A program made the position numbers and the translations under genes. This document shows, in pieces, positions 17,544-29,975 of a DNA stretch of 64,000 nucleotides (positions within the stretch are counted from its first letter, which is position 1; every line of letters begins with the position of its first letter). The stretch spans positions 400,168 to 464,167 of the forward strand of contig KB445811.1 of NCBI GenBank assembly GCA_000320605.2, in the 5' to 3' direction. Source of the DNA: Gelatoporia subvermispora B (taxonomy: Eukaryota > Basidiomycota > Agaricomycetes > Polyporales > Gelatoporiaceae). The notes under the pieces were generated by a model. It had not been told where the DNA came from. It ran no database searches and worked only from the letters and a program-made list of their open reading frames with translations.

Positions 17544-19508
17544 ATGTCGGTCTCATGGCCCTCAGATATAAAGAACATACTCAATCTCAAATGTACTGAG
17601 GATCTACTTATTCTCAGCCAGTTGTCGACATGATATCCTTGGACGGAACGTTAGGCGTCCTCCAGATAGGTCCGTTGCCTGAGCATGTTTTCTGTAATAT
17701 CGGTCCTGACCAGTCCCACCAGGAACAATGATCACATTTACGTGAGGATATAGATGATCACCATTCTTGCGACAATTTGCCCACAGCGCACGCAGGTTGT
17801 ATGGGGTTACCATGATCCAAACATACGTGTATTTCCGACATTGCGAGAGAGACCCAACATTGTTCAAGATTGTGGTACGTGTTTCGCTCTAATCGTCGGG
17901 ATCGCTTTGATAATCGAACAATTCAGGTGGGAATTCTGTGGCATGTTGCAGCTTATTCCGACGGTATACGCGCTTACGCGGCTTACTTGCTCTTAGGATA
18001 CTGGATACTCTACACCAGGCTATGATCGGCCATGCGGTGTACACATATACGGTCACGGATTTTAGTAGCGTTCTTCTGCTGACACACGAGACCTGGTGAG
18101 CTTGTCACGCAGCTACTTGGAAGAGTTTCATTGCTCACATGAAGCATATGTCGGTACATAGGAGCCTCATTGTGAGCTCTGTAATATCTGCAAAGGTCTG
18201 CTCTGATACATATGTGCTTGATGTCAGGCGACTATAGTCCTTACGGTATGCACACTCTGGAAACATGTGGAGAAATTTGATATGTCTCAACTGCTTGACC
18301 TTAGGCATCTATGGAATTGACTGTTCGTGGGTAAGCAACAAGCCATAGACAGATCTATCAATGCCTCACGTCCCCCCAACAGAATGTTCTGTTTGCGTAT
18401 ATGGCAATGTCAGTTAGGTAGGGTGTATGACTAATCAATCTTACTCACGCTGTTATAGTCAGCGGCAAGAAATGGGTCCTTGTGGCTGTCATTGTCAGTT
18501 ACACCGAGCATCTAATTATATTATCTTTGACACCATTGATATATGACACATTCTCACAGATGTTGTGCTCCCTCGGCGCATTCGGTAAGCAAGAACTTTA
18601 CTCAAGAATTTGAAGTGCTCACCAATGAGGAACAGGGACCTTGATCGGCAAGTCAGCGATACCCAATGCGGTGACACCTATACTCATCTTGAGATATAGC
18701 CTTCGCGATGGAGGAGTAAGCTTGCCCATGTATCTGTGGCCGTATAGTGAACTCGTGGTCTAGTCGATTCAAATTGCATGACCAATTTCTGAAACTGCGC
18801 TCTTTGTCGGTATGTCCATTCCGTTATGCTAATACATAGAAATGTAACCTTTCCAGGCGGAGTTCTACATTGCTGTGGGGTTTAGTATCAGCGCGGATGC
18901 GCTCATCGCAGTCAGCCAAGTCTTGCTTCTGCAACAGCACCGCAGCTCCTTTCCAAGGTATTGTCGACCTAGGTTCCTTATATCCTGTGTGGTGCAATAT
19001 CTCAATGAAACCACAGAACTCAATCGATTCTTCGGAGCTTGATTATCTTTAGCGTCAATACCGGAATCTTGACCACGTCAGTTGTGGTTGTAACTCGGTC
19101 CTTGGCACACTGCTGAAATATACGATACTCTCAGGCTATGTGTCCTTCTTCTCTGCATTACGGTGAGTCTCTGGCATGATCCTGATATCTTGTCACTTTC
19201 TCAGGCAACACAGTGGGCATCTATGCCGAGTAATCTGGTCTACGACATCTTTTTTGCCGCAATGCCTACCCGTAAGCTACGTCTCGAGTTTTATTCACAA
19301 TGCACCTTCAATCACAATTTAAGTGCTACTGAACGCTTTGCTGGCAACTCTCAATGCACGACAGGAGTTGCGGGAAACAACCGGAGACAATGCAGAGATG
19401 CAATCCATCTTCTTGTCTGCGACTACACCTTCGGATACTACGTGGAACACCCATACTGGAGCCTCTGTGCATGATCATATTGAGGTCAGTGATTATAGAC
19501 ACATATGA
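17544..19508 (+). CDS. DUF6534-type membrane protein, copy B
   Basis: A many-exon plus-strand gene whose pieces follow the DUF6534 order: ISLDGTLGVLQI, RLYGVTMIQTYVYFRHCERD, then LDTLHQAMIGHAVYTYTVTD and a VLLLTHETW block, GKKWVLVAVI, EFYIAVGFSISADALIAVSQ, LRSLIIFSVNTGILTT, TQWASMPSNLVYDIFFAAMP and LNALLATLNARQELRE. These alternate hydrophobic helices and short loops, consistent with a seven-helix membrane protein with a hydrophilic C-terminal tail. The family's function is unknown. The proposed start is ATG 17544 (MSVSWPSDIKN) and the stop 19506-19508; both are tentative because first and last exons are poorly conserved. Its 14-nt microexon (17927-17940) uses a GC donor. It faces the opposite way to copies A and C. 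Confidence 0.55.
17927..17940 (+). other. 14-nt microexon of DUF6534 copy B with a GC splice donor
   Basis: After a TTCAG acceptor, 14 nt encode VGILW (last codon split), followed by GCATGT rather than GTATGT. Joining it to the flanking exons gives FKIV, VGILW, then ILDTLHQ, matching copies A and C. GC-AG introns are a known minor class. Confidence 0.5.
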
Positions 19509-20068
19509 TGTCCCCGTTCACAGCTACGAGCAGATGGCCCACCTTCCTGTAATGATCAAGATTGAGCAGGTCCAACGCACTGTGTAGTGCAGAGTAGAGC
19601 GACTTCCCTAAGTCTACAACCTCAAGATGCTGCGCGTACAGGGTACCATCTCAGGAAGCTCATCAGCTACAAGGACAGAGAGATGAGATTGATAATTCGA
19701 TTATGGACATAACCTCAGTTCCACGCTGTAGTCATTATGCATATGTGTCGGACTTCAGACAGTGACTTGTGGAAGATGTACTATTCATATAGCTGGCTGG
19801 AAGGATTATCCGGACTAGGTTTGGGCCATCGGGCCTCAGATGATGCTGACTGGGACGGTCTTCGGTACTCAACACTGCCTACGAGTCCACACTGCTCATC
19901 CGCGCCAAGTCTAGTCGACCTTCGACATGCAGGCGATCTCCAGGAGAGATCTGGCACCTTGGTCGCCTCCTTGTCACAGCTTGCCTCCGACGCGGACGTC
20001 GAGAAGAGTGCGCCCGGCCCAAGCGCACTCATAGATCCCACAGGAGCTCATTGCATGATCGCCAAATG

Positions 20069-20500
20069 CAGAGGCATTCCTGGAGCTTCCCCTCGACCTC
20101 GACCCGAGCAACTGGAGCAAGTGGGCCAACGTCGGGCTCATTGCCTTTCAGCAATCGATGTATCTGCATGCTCACGCGGACCGATGCCATGCTCACTGTG
20201 CTCCACTTCATCGTGGGTCCTGAGGGTAGTGTGGGTCCCGTGCACGGCGGCGGGACGATTGTTGAGAACGCGAGTCGAGACCACAGAGGATCTAAGTGAG
20301 AAATGTATCGTTTCTGTGGGAGCCGGGTGCAAGCTGTGCGCATCCTACGAGTGCGGCGACGCACAGGCCGTATACCTGAGGTTTGGCACCACTTTCGCAC
20401 TACGCTCGGTGCAATTATCGAGGGAAATATCGCGGATCGCGCTAGTGCTGCTGGCTGTGGCGTCCAGATCACGCGCCTATCCTTTCGAGTTTGATAGTTG
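20069..20500 (+). pseudogene. Frame-broken coding remnant of unknown family
   Basis: After a plausible CAG acceptor the plus strand reads FLELPLDLDPSNWSKWANVG then LIAFQQSMYLHAHAD. The reading then continues only in another frame as AMLTVLHFIVGPEGSVGPVH. Both stretches look like real protein and join smoothly if one frame shift is assumed near 20180. A stop follows after about 25 more codons. I do not recognise the family. The opposite strand has a 161-codon frame (20029-20514), but its composition (Arg/Pro/Ser-rich) looks like a shadow. This could be a pseudogene or a gene with a small unseen intron. Confidence 0.3.
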
Positions 20501-20514
20501 ACAAGCTCAGTCAC

Positions 20515-21327
20515 CAGTACAACTGCGGTCAGACGTCCCCAGACTTTTGATTGTTCTGAAGTTTGATGAATATCTCCTGCTTCGTGAGGATATACACTGC
20601 GTGCATCGAAGACTGTCGCCTGGTACTAATAGCTATTGAATGCTGTTCTCATCTACTACACCAGATTAATACTCAACGTCCTGCATTCTGGGAATGCGAT
20701 TAACCTCCCCGCTGGCTTCTCCTGTACAAAATGCTAGACGCTGCCAACTTCCAAGGCATCGTGGCGAGCGTGCGACTCAGCAGACACGCACGTGAGTGGG
20801 TTTGCCGCCTCAGATCGTCCGGCCCGATTCAGCACCTCCAGTCTCAGACCATACTACGTATGCGTCACAAACGTCTGTTCCCATCCTCAGAGGCTACCAT
20901 AGCGGCTTTTGCGTCTCCACCGAGAGCAAACGCAGAACACGATCGATAAAGGCTGAACGAGAGCCTCTCGTCCATCGATCGTGCTCCACGGCAGGCATGC
21001 ACTGGCGCGCGAAGCCCTGAGTTCGATGCTTGCTCTGAATGTATGCAGAACAGTCTTTGCTGAAATTTACGCTTTCGAATAACTCGAACTGGTTCCAGGT
21101 GCTTGGCCCGTACCATAACATGTCTGATTTCTGTCTTATCCGGAGAGGATGACAGCCCAGTCAGCTAGTGTACAGAAATGCTCAAATACCGGCCTGTGAC
21201 GATCTCTCTCCTCATTCGCAACTATCATCATCTCCGCTCTTTTCCTTGCTCGACTTCGCTACTCTACTGAGTCCATACACTACTATCTTTTCTTTCCACT
21301 CCTTGTCACAAGTCCTTCTTTCAAAAA
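20515..21327. other. Intergenic region, promoter side of the 21.3 kb gene
   Basis: About 0.8 kb without a supported gene. Frames at 20731-20949 and 20865-21116 lack recognisable features. The last about 150 bp before 21328 is pyrimidine-rich (repeated CTCTTTTCC/CTCCT tracts), as is common just upstream of fungal start codons. Confidence 0.45.
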
Positions 21328-24300
21328 ATGGTGTCTTGGTCTAATATTTTTTCTCGTCATCCTCGGGTTACTCCTACTCCTCCCTCGTCTCTCTCTTCTC
21401 CGACTGACCACGATGGCGTAAACAAGGATATAATGTCTTCCGCTTCTCTGGAGTCTATTCTTCCTGATGGGCTCGCTCCGTCTCATCTGACTTCCGGCCG
21501 GTGGATGGACGAGGAGGGCACACCTTGTGCAGATTGGGCTCTAGTCCTCTCCGTGATACCCGAGCGCACCTCATCTTTGGGCGCGACGGCAGCGAACAAC
21601 TCGTAAGCACTGGCGAGCTACTCTGTTTAACAATTGCGATTGACGGCTCCCTCAGGCGCCACGTTCCGATTGTCAAGAGCATTGAAGCCAAGACCTGGAC
21701 CCTCGCTCCCGCCATCGAGGTTCCGGTCAGCATCCCTCGCATCGTTGGTCCTATGGACGGTCCCTCTGTGGCTGAGAGCGATGCGGTCCTGAAACCGGTT
21801 GTCCGCCAGGCCGACCTCACGGAGGCAGCGATAGACTCCACCTCCTGGGAGGCGGAGGTCATCTTCGACGCTGATGAATCAAATGACGAGACCACATTCG
21901 CGAAAATCCAGTGTTCCCCCGGCCTGGCGCCTGACTTCGATGTGCCCATTGAAGCTCTACCCGCGTCTGCCTCTACGGGCCCACTTCCTGGTGCCCGCAT
22001 CCGCACACGCTTAGCTACCATCGGCTGTGGAAAGGTACCCCACCTTGAGGATATCTTCATCCCCCCCTCCCCCGTGATCAGGAAGAATTCGACGGCTGAC
22101 ATCCGCCGCCGCTCCCGCTCGGTTGTAGTAGGGAAAGAGAATGATGCCTCGAACGTCAAGCTCATCAAGGACAAGCCTGCAATTGGATCGATCACCACGA
22201 CTACTACGAACGAGACGTTTCGCGACAGTATTGCTTACGAAACGACCGCACTAATCACAACAGACTCGAATATTCATGGTGAGTTACAACTCAGTACATG
22301 ATCTCGCAACACAAAAGGCCGACTTCCACCATCTGTAGCAACTAATGTCTATACCAAAGCATCGCTACGTGAACACGAAGCGATCATTACTCATAACGTG
22401 AGCGAAACATCCCGCTACTCGTCGCCTTCCGCTAACTTGTCGTTACATAGTATAATGTACCCGACACGATCATGAACGAGTATGCAAATCGGGCACGCGA
22501 TTGTTCGATACTGCCAATCTCAACGGATTCCAACGCTTCGATCCACGAGTTCCTTCGAAAGCCCGCACTACCCGCCTTGACTTTGATCCACTGTGCAGCC
22601 AATGCACATGCTTCGTCGACAATCACTACCTCGACAAACGCCAGCCCCACAACTCATGACCCTCGCTCGGCTATACCACCTTCATCGGATACTCATTCTG
22701 CGATCCACGGACGTTGTCTACCTTTGGTGCCTTCTTCAACGGACGCCTACTTCGCAACTCACAGCTACTCTTCGACAATAGCGTCTACCTTTGTGAACGC
22801 TCGCTCGTCTCATCTCACTACCAATACCTCGGCAGATGTTGACTCACTTCAAATCGCTTCGGGACACCCCTATGCTCCAAAGGACAATCACGGAGAAAAC
22901 CTGGGCAGCGTGCACCAGAAGGATAATCGTGAGTGAATGACACACCATGCTCATCATTCCCAATTCTGACTCGTCGTACTCGCTAGTCTTGGGACTCTGG
23001 GAGTTGATGGGCCTCGATGAAGAAGGACATGACCTCTTCATCGTCAGTCAGGTATGTACTCAATGGGTTCACTCACGCATATCAATTGAACCGGATTACA
23101 AGGATGGCTCTCCCGACTCTGTTCTAGTCGAGGATGCTGTTACAGATGATCCTGACCGCGCCCCTACGTCAACTCCACAGAGCGCAGCGAGTCAGTCGCT
23201 GCCTCTTGCACCTTCATATCAGCTTGGACTACCTCGCCACCCGCTCGTAGCTAGCCTCGTTGCATCGATGAAGGCGGATAGCCGTCCTAGATGCTCGGGC
23301 GAGAATGTGGCCTCGGATCACGTCGAAGCCACGACGAACGAAGCAAAGCCAAAGAAGGGGAAGACGGTCCGGTTCATCTTTCCTGCCGTCCCTCCAGGGA
23401 AACCTTCCGAGGTCTCTCGTGGAGGTAACCCTAAGAGTGCCTCGTTTGTTGTCAGTCCCTCTGCTGATATGTCTGCCACACAAGACCAAGGAGTCCCTAT
23501 GCTGGCTCCGACCTCTACCCTTTCATCAACCCAGGGAATCCCTTCGATTTTTGTTAGCGGAAGCGACGGAGAAGTCAAGGCCTTGGTCGACGACCAGGGC
23601 TTGCCTCTCGCTGTCGCTATGAGTGTGCCGAAGAATAAAGCGATGGCTCAATTACTCATTGAGGAGATGAGCCGTCTGGAGGAAGAGCTCATGGACGATC
23701 CTGCCTCGTGTGACGCCCACGATGGATCATCTGAGTATTCGACGGGCTATGATGACGGCATTTCCAGTACTGTCAATGCCGGCACCAGTGCTTCATGTGG
23801 AACAGACGACGAAGACGACTTCGATTTCGACACTGGTCAAGGTGCGATCCGAATCAACAGTGATGGAGAGGTCGTCTTTGGATCCCTCGGTACGCATGCA
23901 ACTCCGTGCAGTTTATATATCAATCTCTGAAACATATTGGCAGATGAATCGTCTGGAAGTGTTGTCTTAGAGGAATGCTGCTCCGGACACGAGGAAGTAC
24001 CTGACACCCCGATAAAAACAGAGGGCGTATCCACCATCGTAAGTACTTCGTCGTGTCATAAAGCACAACGTTAATCATCGCTTGTTATCGCGTGTTGATC
24101 AAAACGACAGCACGACGCAGATGCTGCCAAACCCGCGGAGAAAGTGGACACATTCAATCCCAGCCTCCTCGGCCCTGGGCTGTGGGACTGGCAACTTCCT
24201 CGGAAAGTCCGGAAGGCGAAAAAGCCTCCATTGCGCTCTATCTTGAAGAAGGCAAACCCCCCGAGTACAGCGCACATCCTTCAGCGAGCCGCTGTGCGAC

Positions 24301-24983
24301 CTGCCTCAGGTGGTCATTCCGCCACCCCGGCCCCACCAAGGTACGGATACAACTTCGTGTTATGTGTCAAGTCAGTGACATACGTGTGTATCTTTTCCAG
24401 GCCACCTTCGAAACCATGCTTGAACTTCGGTACCGACGAAGAATCCGTCATGTTCCGATCTGCGGAACGCTTCCGTGAACGGTATTTCGAGACGAACATC
24501 GAGCGATGGGAATATCACCGCAGACTCAACTTGGAACGCATTACGGCCGCCCAAGCTGCCAAGAGGTCTCGTTTCGCGTCATTCGCTGGCTCTGCTCTCC
24601 GTCAGATTTCTGTCGTCTCTAGAATGTGCAAGATCTCCAAGGAATCTCGACCAAGACATGGAGCCATCGACTTCGAAGATATCCGTCACCAAGCCCGGAA
24701 GCTCCGCATTCGCCTCGATACTCCATATCTTGACAGGGCCATGCAACGTGCTGATCCGCTGGGCACCGTGCCCTCTCAAATCCCCTTGAATCGCTTCTAT
24801 GCCGCCCGTGGGGGGCGCGATTACTTCTTGACTACCGGCGGCGACTTCGTTGAGGTCTCCAAATGCGAGGACCTCAAGCCCCGTCCGATCCCTGAAGCCA
24901 CAGGCTGCACTCGTCGCGGGAAATGCAATATCAAGCCGACATGCACTCCTCGTGTGCACCGTACCATGCGCATTGCGTTCTGA
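21328..24983 (+). CDS. Large Ser/Thr/Asp-rich protein of unknown function
   Basis: At least eight exons join in phase from ATG 21328 (MVSWSNIFSRHPRVTPTPPS) to the stop at 24981-24983. Introns include 21604-21655, one after 22280, one before 22450, and short ones near 22936, 23890, 24040 and 24340, all with GT-AG ends. The protein is over 900 aa. It is low-complexity: Ser/Thr/Pro-rich in the first two thirds, an acidic patch around TDDEDDFDFDTGQGAIRINS, a basic stretch RKVRKAKKPPLRSILKKAN, then a more ordered C-terminus with FRERYFETNIERWEYHRRLN and a Cys-containing end (CTRRGKCNIKPTCTPR). No signal peptide or membrane helix is evident. The C-terminal part may be a folded domain. I do not recognise the family, and no function is claimed. 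Confidence 0.6.
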
Positions 24984-25518
24984 ACGCTGGAAGTCCGGGT
25001 TCTCTACGTGTATCTTCAAGTCTTTCTCTCTCTCCAGACCCCTCAGGCTATTAACAATTTCCACCGGCCGACACTTGCTAGTATGTATCTCCGCTATTGC
25101 TTCCGATCATTTATCTCTGCTCCAATCTGTTGTATCCTGTGTTATTTCTCCGTTCATTCTTGAGTTTCGACCTAGATGCATCAGTCTTGTTGTCTCGCCT
25201 CAGTATTGGGTTTCGAGTTTGTCTGGTCTACCGGATCTGCCACTGTGTCCTATGTACCCTGCTCTGCTAACCGTAATAGTCCTCATCAGGACCTGCTGTG
25301 TATCGATATCATTTTGTAATTATGCCCTGATACCCCCTGCAATCGACTATACCCTGCTGCTTCTTTACTCATTGCCGAAATACGTCGACTAGTGTCTGAT
25401 AATAGATTTTTTTGCGAGTCGAGTGCAACTATGGATGCCACAGTGCAATACTCAGATAAGACCGCCGTTCGTGTAGTATACTATATATACACATGCGGCC
25501 GGTTTGTTAGCATCATTC
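24984..25518. other. Convergent intergenic region (3' ends of two genes)
   Basis: Between the plus-strand gene ending at 24983 and the minus-strand DUF6535 gene ending at 25519. It contains an open frame to 25392 that is T/C-rich and hydrophobic only because of composition. It probably holds both 3' UTRs. Confidence 0.45.
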
Positions 25519-27906
25519 TCATTGGGTGACTTCGGTCTCGACATGTTTACTGGAAGACAGAAGCGTAGACCATTTCTCGTACTGTCGATGTTGTATGGCT
25601 CCCATGTGGTAGGCTGCCGTCACCGCATCCGTGATACGGTCAAACAAGGATAACTGCACCGTCCCGAAGAAGCTGGCATGCCGGTATCTTAGGCCGTCAA
25701 TCTCGAGAATCAGCATTCCCCAAGTATCTGCGATACCCTTGACGAAGCCCCGGAGCATTTCCTCTGTCGCTGTACTGAGGAAAGTTTCCAGTGTGTCCAG
25801 ATACGATTGAAAATGGGGCCGCAGACGATCCCAGTCTGCTTCGGGTAGATGTGTCGCAGTTCCGAAGATCAGTGTCCCGTAGTGATACAGCATCTGCCCA
25901 TCGTTCAATGAGTCAATCATTGGCATGCATTGGAAGAGCATTTTCATGTCTGAGCGATAGAAGGTCGAGATGTGTACCAGGAGCCAAGTAATGAGACGTA
26001 CTCTTCAGATCTGGGTGCTGGACCCTTGTCTTCTGCATTAGGCGCAAGAGGCTGAGATCCATCCCTTCTCGGACTCGCTCTCCTTTGCGTAAGTCATAGA
26101 ACACTCTGATCGCGCGACAGAAGAGATCGCACGGCACGAGCTGTGCGTCCATGAGCTCGTGCAATATCCGTCGAACTGCATCAATCTCCGCCATCTCCCT
26201 TAGGATGGTCCTCGGGAGTAGATCTAAGCCCAATTGAGCAAGCGTGCAGATCTCCTCGTCCGCGGTTCGGGTCCACTGTGGCACTCCATCGACAATCTGG
26301 TCTGCACGGTGTTTTGCAATCGTATGGAAGGCTAGCAAGGCAGCAATGTTGTCCAATTCGTTCAGGCACGGACGCACGATGTCGGCAAGGAATGCGTTGT
26401 CCATGATCGCGGCATCGGCCGCTGCGAGCATGTCAGAATCGTACCGACCTGGGATGACGCTCTGGACTGCTGTGCGCAGCATGCTGATCTCGTATTCGCG
26501 CCAATTCGCCCGCGCCTGGATGGGTCCAATGAGATGACGGATGCGACGGGATAAAGCCCGAGAGAAGTTCTCCAGGTCCCAGCCGAACCCCTTCACCGAA
26601 CGCTTGATGTTGCGTAGGATGGTGTTCTTCTGGAAGGCAGCGGAGAACCCGCGGCTGATTAGCGAGGAAAGCGGGCGAATCCACTGCGCGACGATGTAGA
26701 TGTACCAGGCCTGGGGAGATTTGTAGGGGCAGTTCCCGACTAAAACTGGGACAATCGTCGTCCATAGCGTGATGAAAAATACGAGCGCCACGAATGCGGT
26801 CGTCAAGCCAGCAACGGTCGAATCCAGTGTCCATAGGAGGACAACCAGACCAGCGAGGAATAGCCCCAATGCTAATTGCAGAAGCAAGGGCAGTAATGCC
26901 ATGATGTCTGTGACCTTCCATCTCATTAGGCCCGCGTGCCGGTAATGCCAGATACGTGCTCGCTGCCTCGGGTCCGAGGAAGACGGACTGGTGTAATGAT
27001 TGAGCCATTGCTTCAAAAAGATGCCTAATGATGCAGCCGCAAGGCTGGAGATCAGGCTGGAGAACCAAAGGGCGTTCACGATGATGGTACTCGAAGAAAC
27101 GGTAGAATCGCCGGATAGATCAAGTTGTGGTGGTGGGGGCAGTGACGCGGAAGAGTTTGTCGGTAGGCTCGATGCAATGACATTCAATTGTGCAGAGATT
27201 TGTGCCAGGAGTAACGTCGATGGGTCTGGGGAAGTCGGCTGGAGCAGCGGATAGGTCTCGACATTGAACGCCGTGAGCACCGCGGAGAAGAGACCAGCCT
27301 ATCAAACAAGACGGAGATGCATGGTTGGCGGTCAGGGGATCAGGGAAGCGAAAACGACCAGAACTCACGAATACGAGCATTGTGTCTATCTCCGACGTCC
27401 AAGCCCGAACGGTCGCTTCATCATACTCATGTAATTTCTGTGCACAGGAAGCCCAAACGGCGGGCATATCCCAATTGTGGTTGTCTCGTGTAGTCTCAAG
27501 TGAAGTATTCTTCTCCCGGAAGTCTGGAGACGAAAGTCCTAGGCCAGGATCGCTCACAACTTTTGATTCATCTCGGTCAATCTCCTATAATAATATCATA
27601 TGTCAAGTCAACGCCTATGAGCATTCTGACCCACGACAGCATCTGTCAACAACTCACTGATGGGGCAGCGGATGTTCTACTGCTGACATCCTTTGCATTT
27701 TCATCGGGGTCTCCGTGCTCAGGATCATGCCTCGATGAGTTCTCGACTTGAACGACTGTCACAGTGTCACCACTTAGCGCGTTTGATTTTATCGTGGGAC
27801 GACGGGCCTTAGACATAGCGGAGTCGGGACTTGGTGAGGCACTGGTATGAGTAAAAATATCACTAGACTGAGACGGTGATCCTGCACGACGCTCGCTGGA
27901 ATCCAT
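25519..27906 (-). CDS. DUF6535-containing membrane protein
   Basis: Four exons from ATG 27906-27904 (MDSSERRAGSPSQSSDIF) to the stop at 25519. Exon 1 encodes 83 aa of hydrophilic Ser/Thr-rich N-terminus. The DUF6535 region begins with VWASCAQKLHEYDEATVRAW and EIDTMLVFAGLFSAVLTAF, and continues after a loop with NALWFSSLISSLAAASLGIF, KQWLNHY and a pair of strongly hydrophobic helices (LLPLLLQLALGLFLAGLVVL and AFVALVFFITLWTTIVPVL), ending at CPYKSPQAW. These motifs match this Agaricomycete-specific membrane family as I recall it; its function is unknown. About 450 residues of helical, probably cytosolic C-terminal region follow. Total length is roughly 730 aa. The start is chosen because the reading before it has no supporting features. 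No disruption was seen. Confidence 0.85.
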
Positions 27907-28481
27907 TTCATATGTTGTCGAAGACGGGCGAAGATAGAGGTAAAGGGAGTGAGGTCGCCTCGTCGAGAGAACGGTAGAATGGCGGAGGGCAGGCTCTTTC
28001 ATGCATCAGATGCACCTCGCCTGCGGGATGATACCCTGATAGCCTTCCCGCAAGTGACGGAGACTGCACCGCCTCATCCATGCCTTTTCTGTAGATCCTA
28101 GCTGCGTGTAGTGACATAATCTGAGAACCGGTATCGATGTCGATTTAGCTTCCCTAGTAGCGTGGCAGCGGCTGTTCAGTGCATCTAGCACCAAGACCAA
28201 GTCCGAAGGGATGGAGCACCTTCATTGAGTGACCTGTTCACAAGGCATTGCGTCGTGATCAAAGACAAACACATATCACATATGAAAGATAAATCACAAA
28301 GATCAGCGTGTTCCATCTCCAAGCCGTGCTGACAGCAATCACAGATGAGAGTAGGGAAGAAACCGCGTCTCCGAACAGCAGCCACCCGGAAGCAGCATCG
28401 AACTCTTCTTCCGTCTACGACCACCTGCCCCCATCACATTCATCCCCACAACTACCTTCGAGTTGCCTCAAAACACTGCAT
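27907..28481. other. Divergent intergenic region between DUF6535 gene and NOPCHAP1-like gene
   Basis: About 575 bp between two divergent starts, so it should hold both promoters. An upstream in-frame ATG for the plus-strand gene exists at 28308. No clear TATA box was identified. Confidence 0.4.
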
Positions 28482-29301
28482 ATGAATAACTCATCATCTG
28501 TGCCGGATAAAGGGAAGCAGCGAGCTGCGGCGACGCTAGACGTAGAAGATGAGGAGGAGCGACATGCACGCATGCGTATGTATGCCCGTCCACTCGCGCT
28601 GATATCTTCAGTAGCTGAATGCGTCCTAAATTCCATAGAGGAACTGTTCAAAAAGCTTGGCACATCCGGGTCCCCCCGACAGGGTCTTGAAGGGCCACCT
28701 AAATTCGACTTTGGCGACAGGACGACTTTCCCGGCACCTCCATCGGAGCGTACGTCGTCAACTCCATCAATCATGCGCATAGAACCTGTTCCGTTGATTA
28801 TGTGTCCTTCATTCTGCCAGTTCTTGAGCGTGTACAAGCCTTCCTTCCGCAACTCGCGGCGTCCAATGCGGAGCTATCCAGGAGAGTCCAGGAGGACCCA
28901 GAGAGCGTGGACATCGAGAATGTAGAAGAGGACGAGCAGTACATTGAGATGGTCAGTTATACTCACGAGTATAGTCGGTCGCCTCTCATGGATGATGTCC
29001 CTAGAACCTCGGTCTCGGTGTGTTGGAATCCCGGAAAGACGGTGCAGCATCCTCCTCCGACTCAGAAGACGAAGACATGTCCTCAGCCACCGACTCATCT
29101 TCATCTTCATCCTCCGACTCAGATTCAAGCTCTGACCTTTCTGAATCCGAGTCTGAGTCCGACCTGAAAGAAGTACCAATGGATGAGGATGCATCGTCCC
29201 CTGCTCGTCCCGTCAGACCCCTCCCACACCGCAAAACGAAACCGGAAATTGTCGTCCTGCGGGAAGAAAACGCCCTTGATTCGTCAGGAACAACCGGGTA
29301 G
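28482..29301 (+). CDS. NOPCHAP1-like protein (DUF4598), box C/D snoRNP assembly chaperone
   Basis: Three exons. The diagnostic segment is ERVQAFLPQLAASNAELSRR, then EDPESVDIENVEEDEQYIEM, and, after an intron (about 28980-29033), NLGLGVLESRKDG followed by a Ser/Asp/Glu-rich acidic tail. This matches the conserved core of human NOPCHAP1/C12orf45, which bridges NOP58 to the R2TP complex during box C/D snoRNP assembly in the nucleus. The function is inferred from that homology. The first exon (MNNSSSVPDKGKQRAAATLD) is poorly conserved; an in-frame ATG at 28308 could extend it by 58 residues. The first intron is placed at SE/LLERV so that phases agree. Length about 250 aa. Confidence 0.72.
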
Positions 29302-29975
29302 CCATAGTCGCATCCCGCCAGTCCTGATGTTTGCGGGTTGCAGTACTATATATACGACAGGCATCACTAGCGCACCACGGCAACTACGGCAACTCAGCAA
29401 CACCTCCGGCACACACGGGATAGGCTACGAAAGCGACACTGACATTGCACGGCACGTCTATGGTACGCTTGTATATAGCTACAGGCATGTGCGTGCACGG
29501 CCCGCGTGCAGCCATGCATCATTGGGGTTCAATAAGCGACATATAACTATACAACAGCATGCAATGCGGGCAACATTGACTGAATCGCCATGCACAAGTA
29601 CATAAGGCGTAACGGGTGGGCAGCCTGTCCTCTATATATGGGGCCTCATCTAGGGATGCCGGATCCCGGGAGCCTATATGCAAGATTACCAGTCGTGCAG
29701 GAAGCATGAAACAAGAAACGTGGGTGATGTACGATTTGCGTGGGTATACAGCATGAAGAAAGCGGGGGAAATTAAACAACGTGCGAATGCGGGTTGATAA
29801 CGTGGAAGATACGGATTCGTCGTGTACGCCTGCGCAGCGATTCGCGCTTGGCTGCTGGCCTCGCCGGCGAGGGGCAAGCACGCTCGGATATGCTCTCCTT
29901 GCGAGCTCACCACCCAAAGATCCTACAGGGAAACGGATATCAGCACATCACCAGCACAGCACATATACCGTCCAC
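29302..29975. other. Convergent intergenic region
   Basis: Lies between the NOPCHAP1-like stop and the metalloreductase stop, so it should contain two 3' UTRs. Open frames at 29519-29917 and 29686-29913 are unsupported. No repeat was recognised. Confidence 0.4.

Noticed and set aside
20029..20514. 161-codon minus-strand ORF
   Set aside because: Arg/Pro/Ser-rich composition with no features; the plus strand carries the more natural peptides, so this is probably a shadow.
29060..29234. Asp/Ser repeat coding on the minus strand
   Set aside because: The Ser/Asp/Glu-rich tail of the NOPCHAP1-like protein on the plus strand reads as a similar pattern on both strands because of the repeated triplets.
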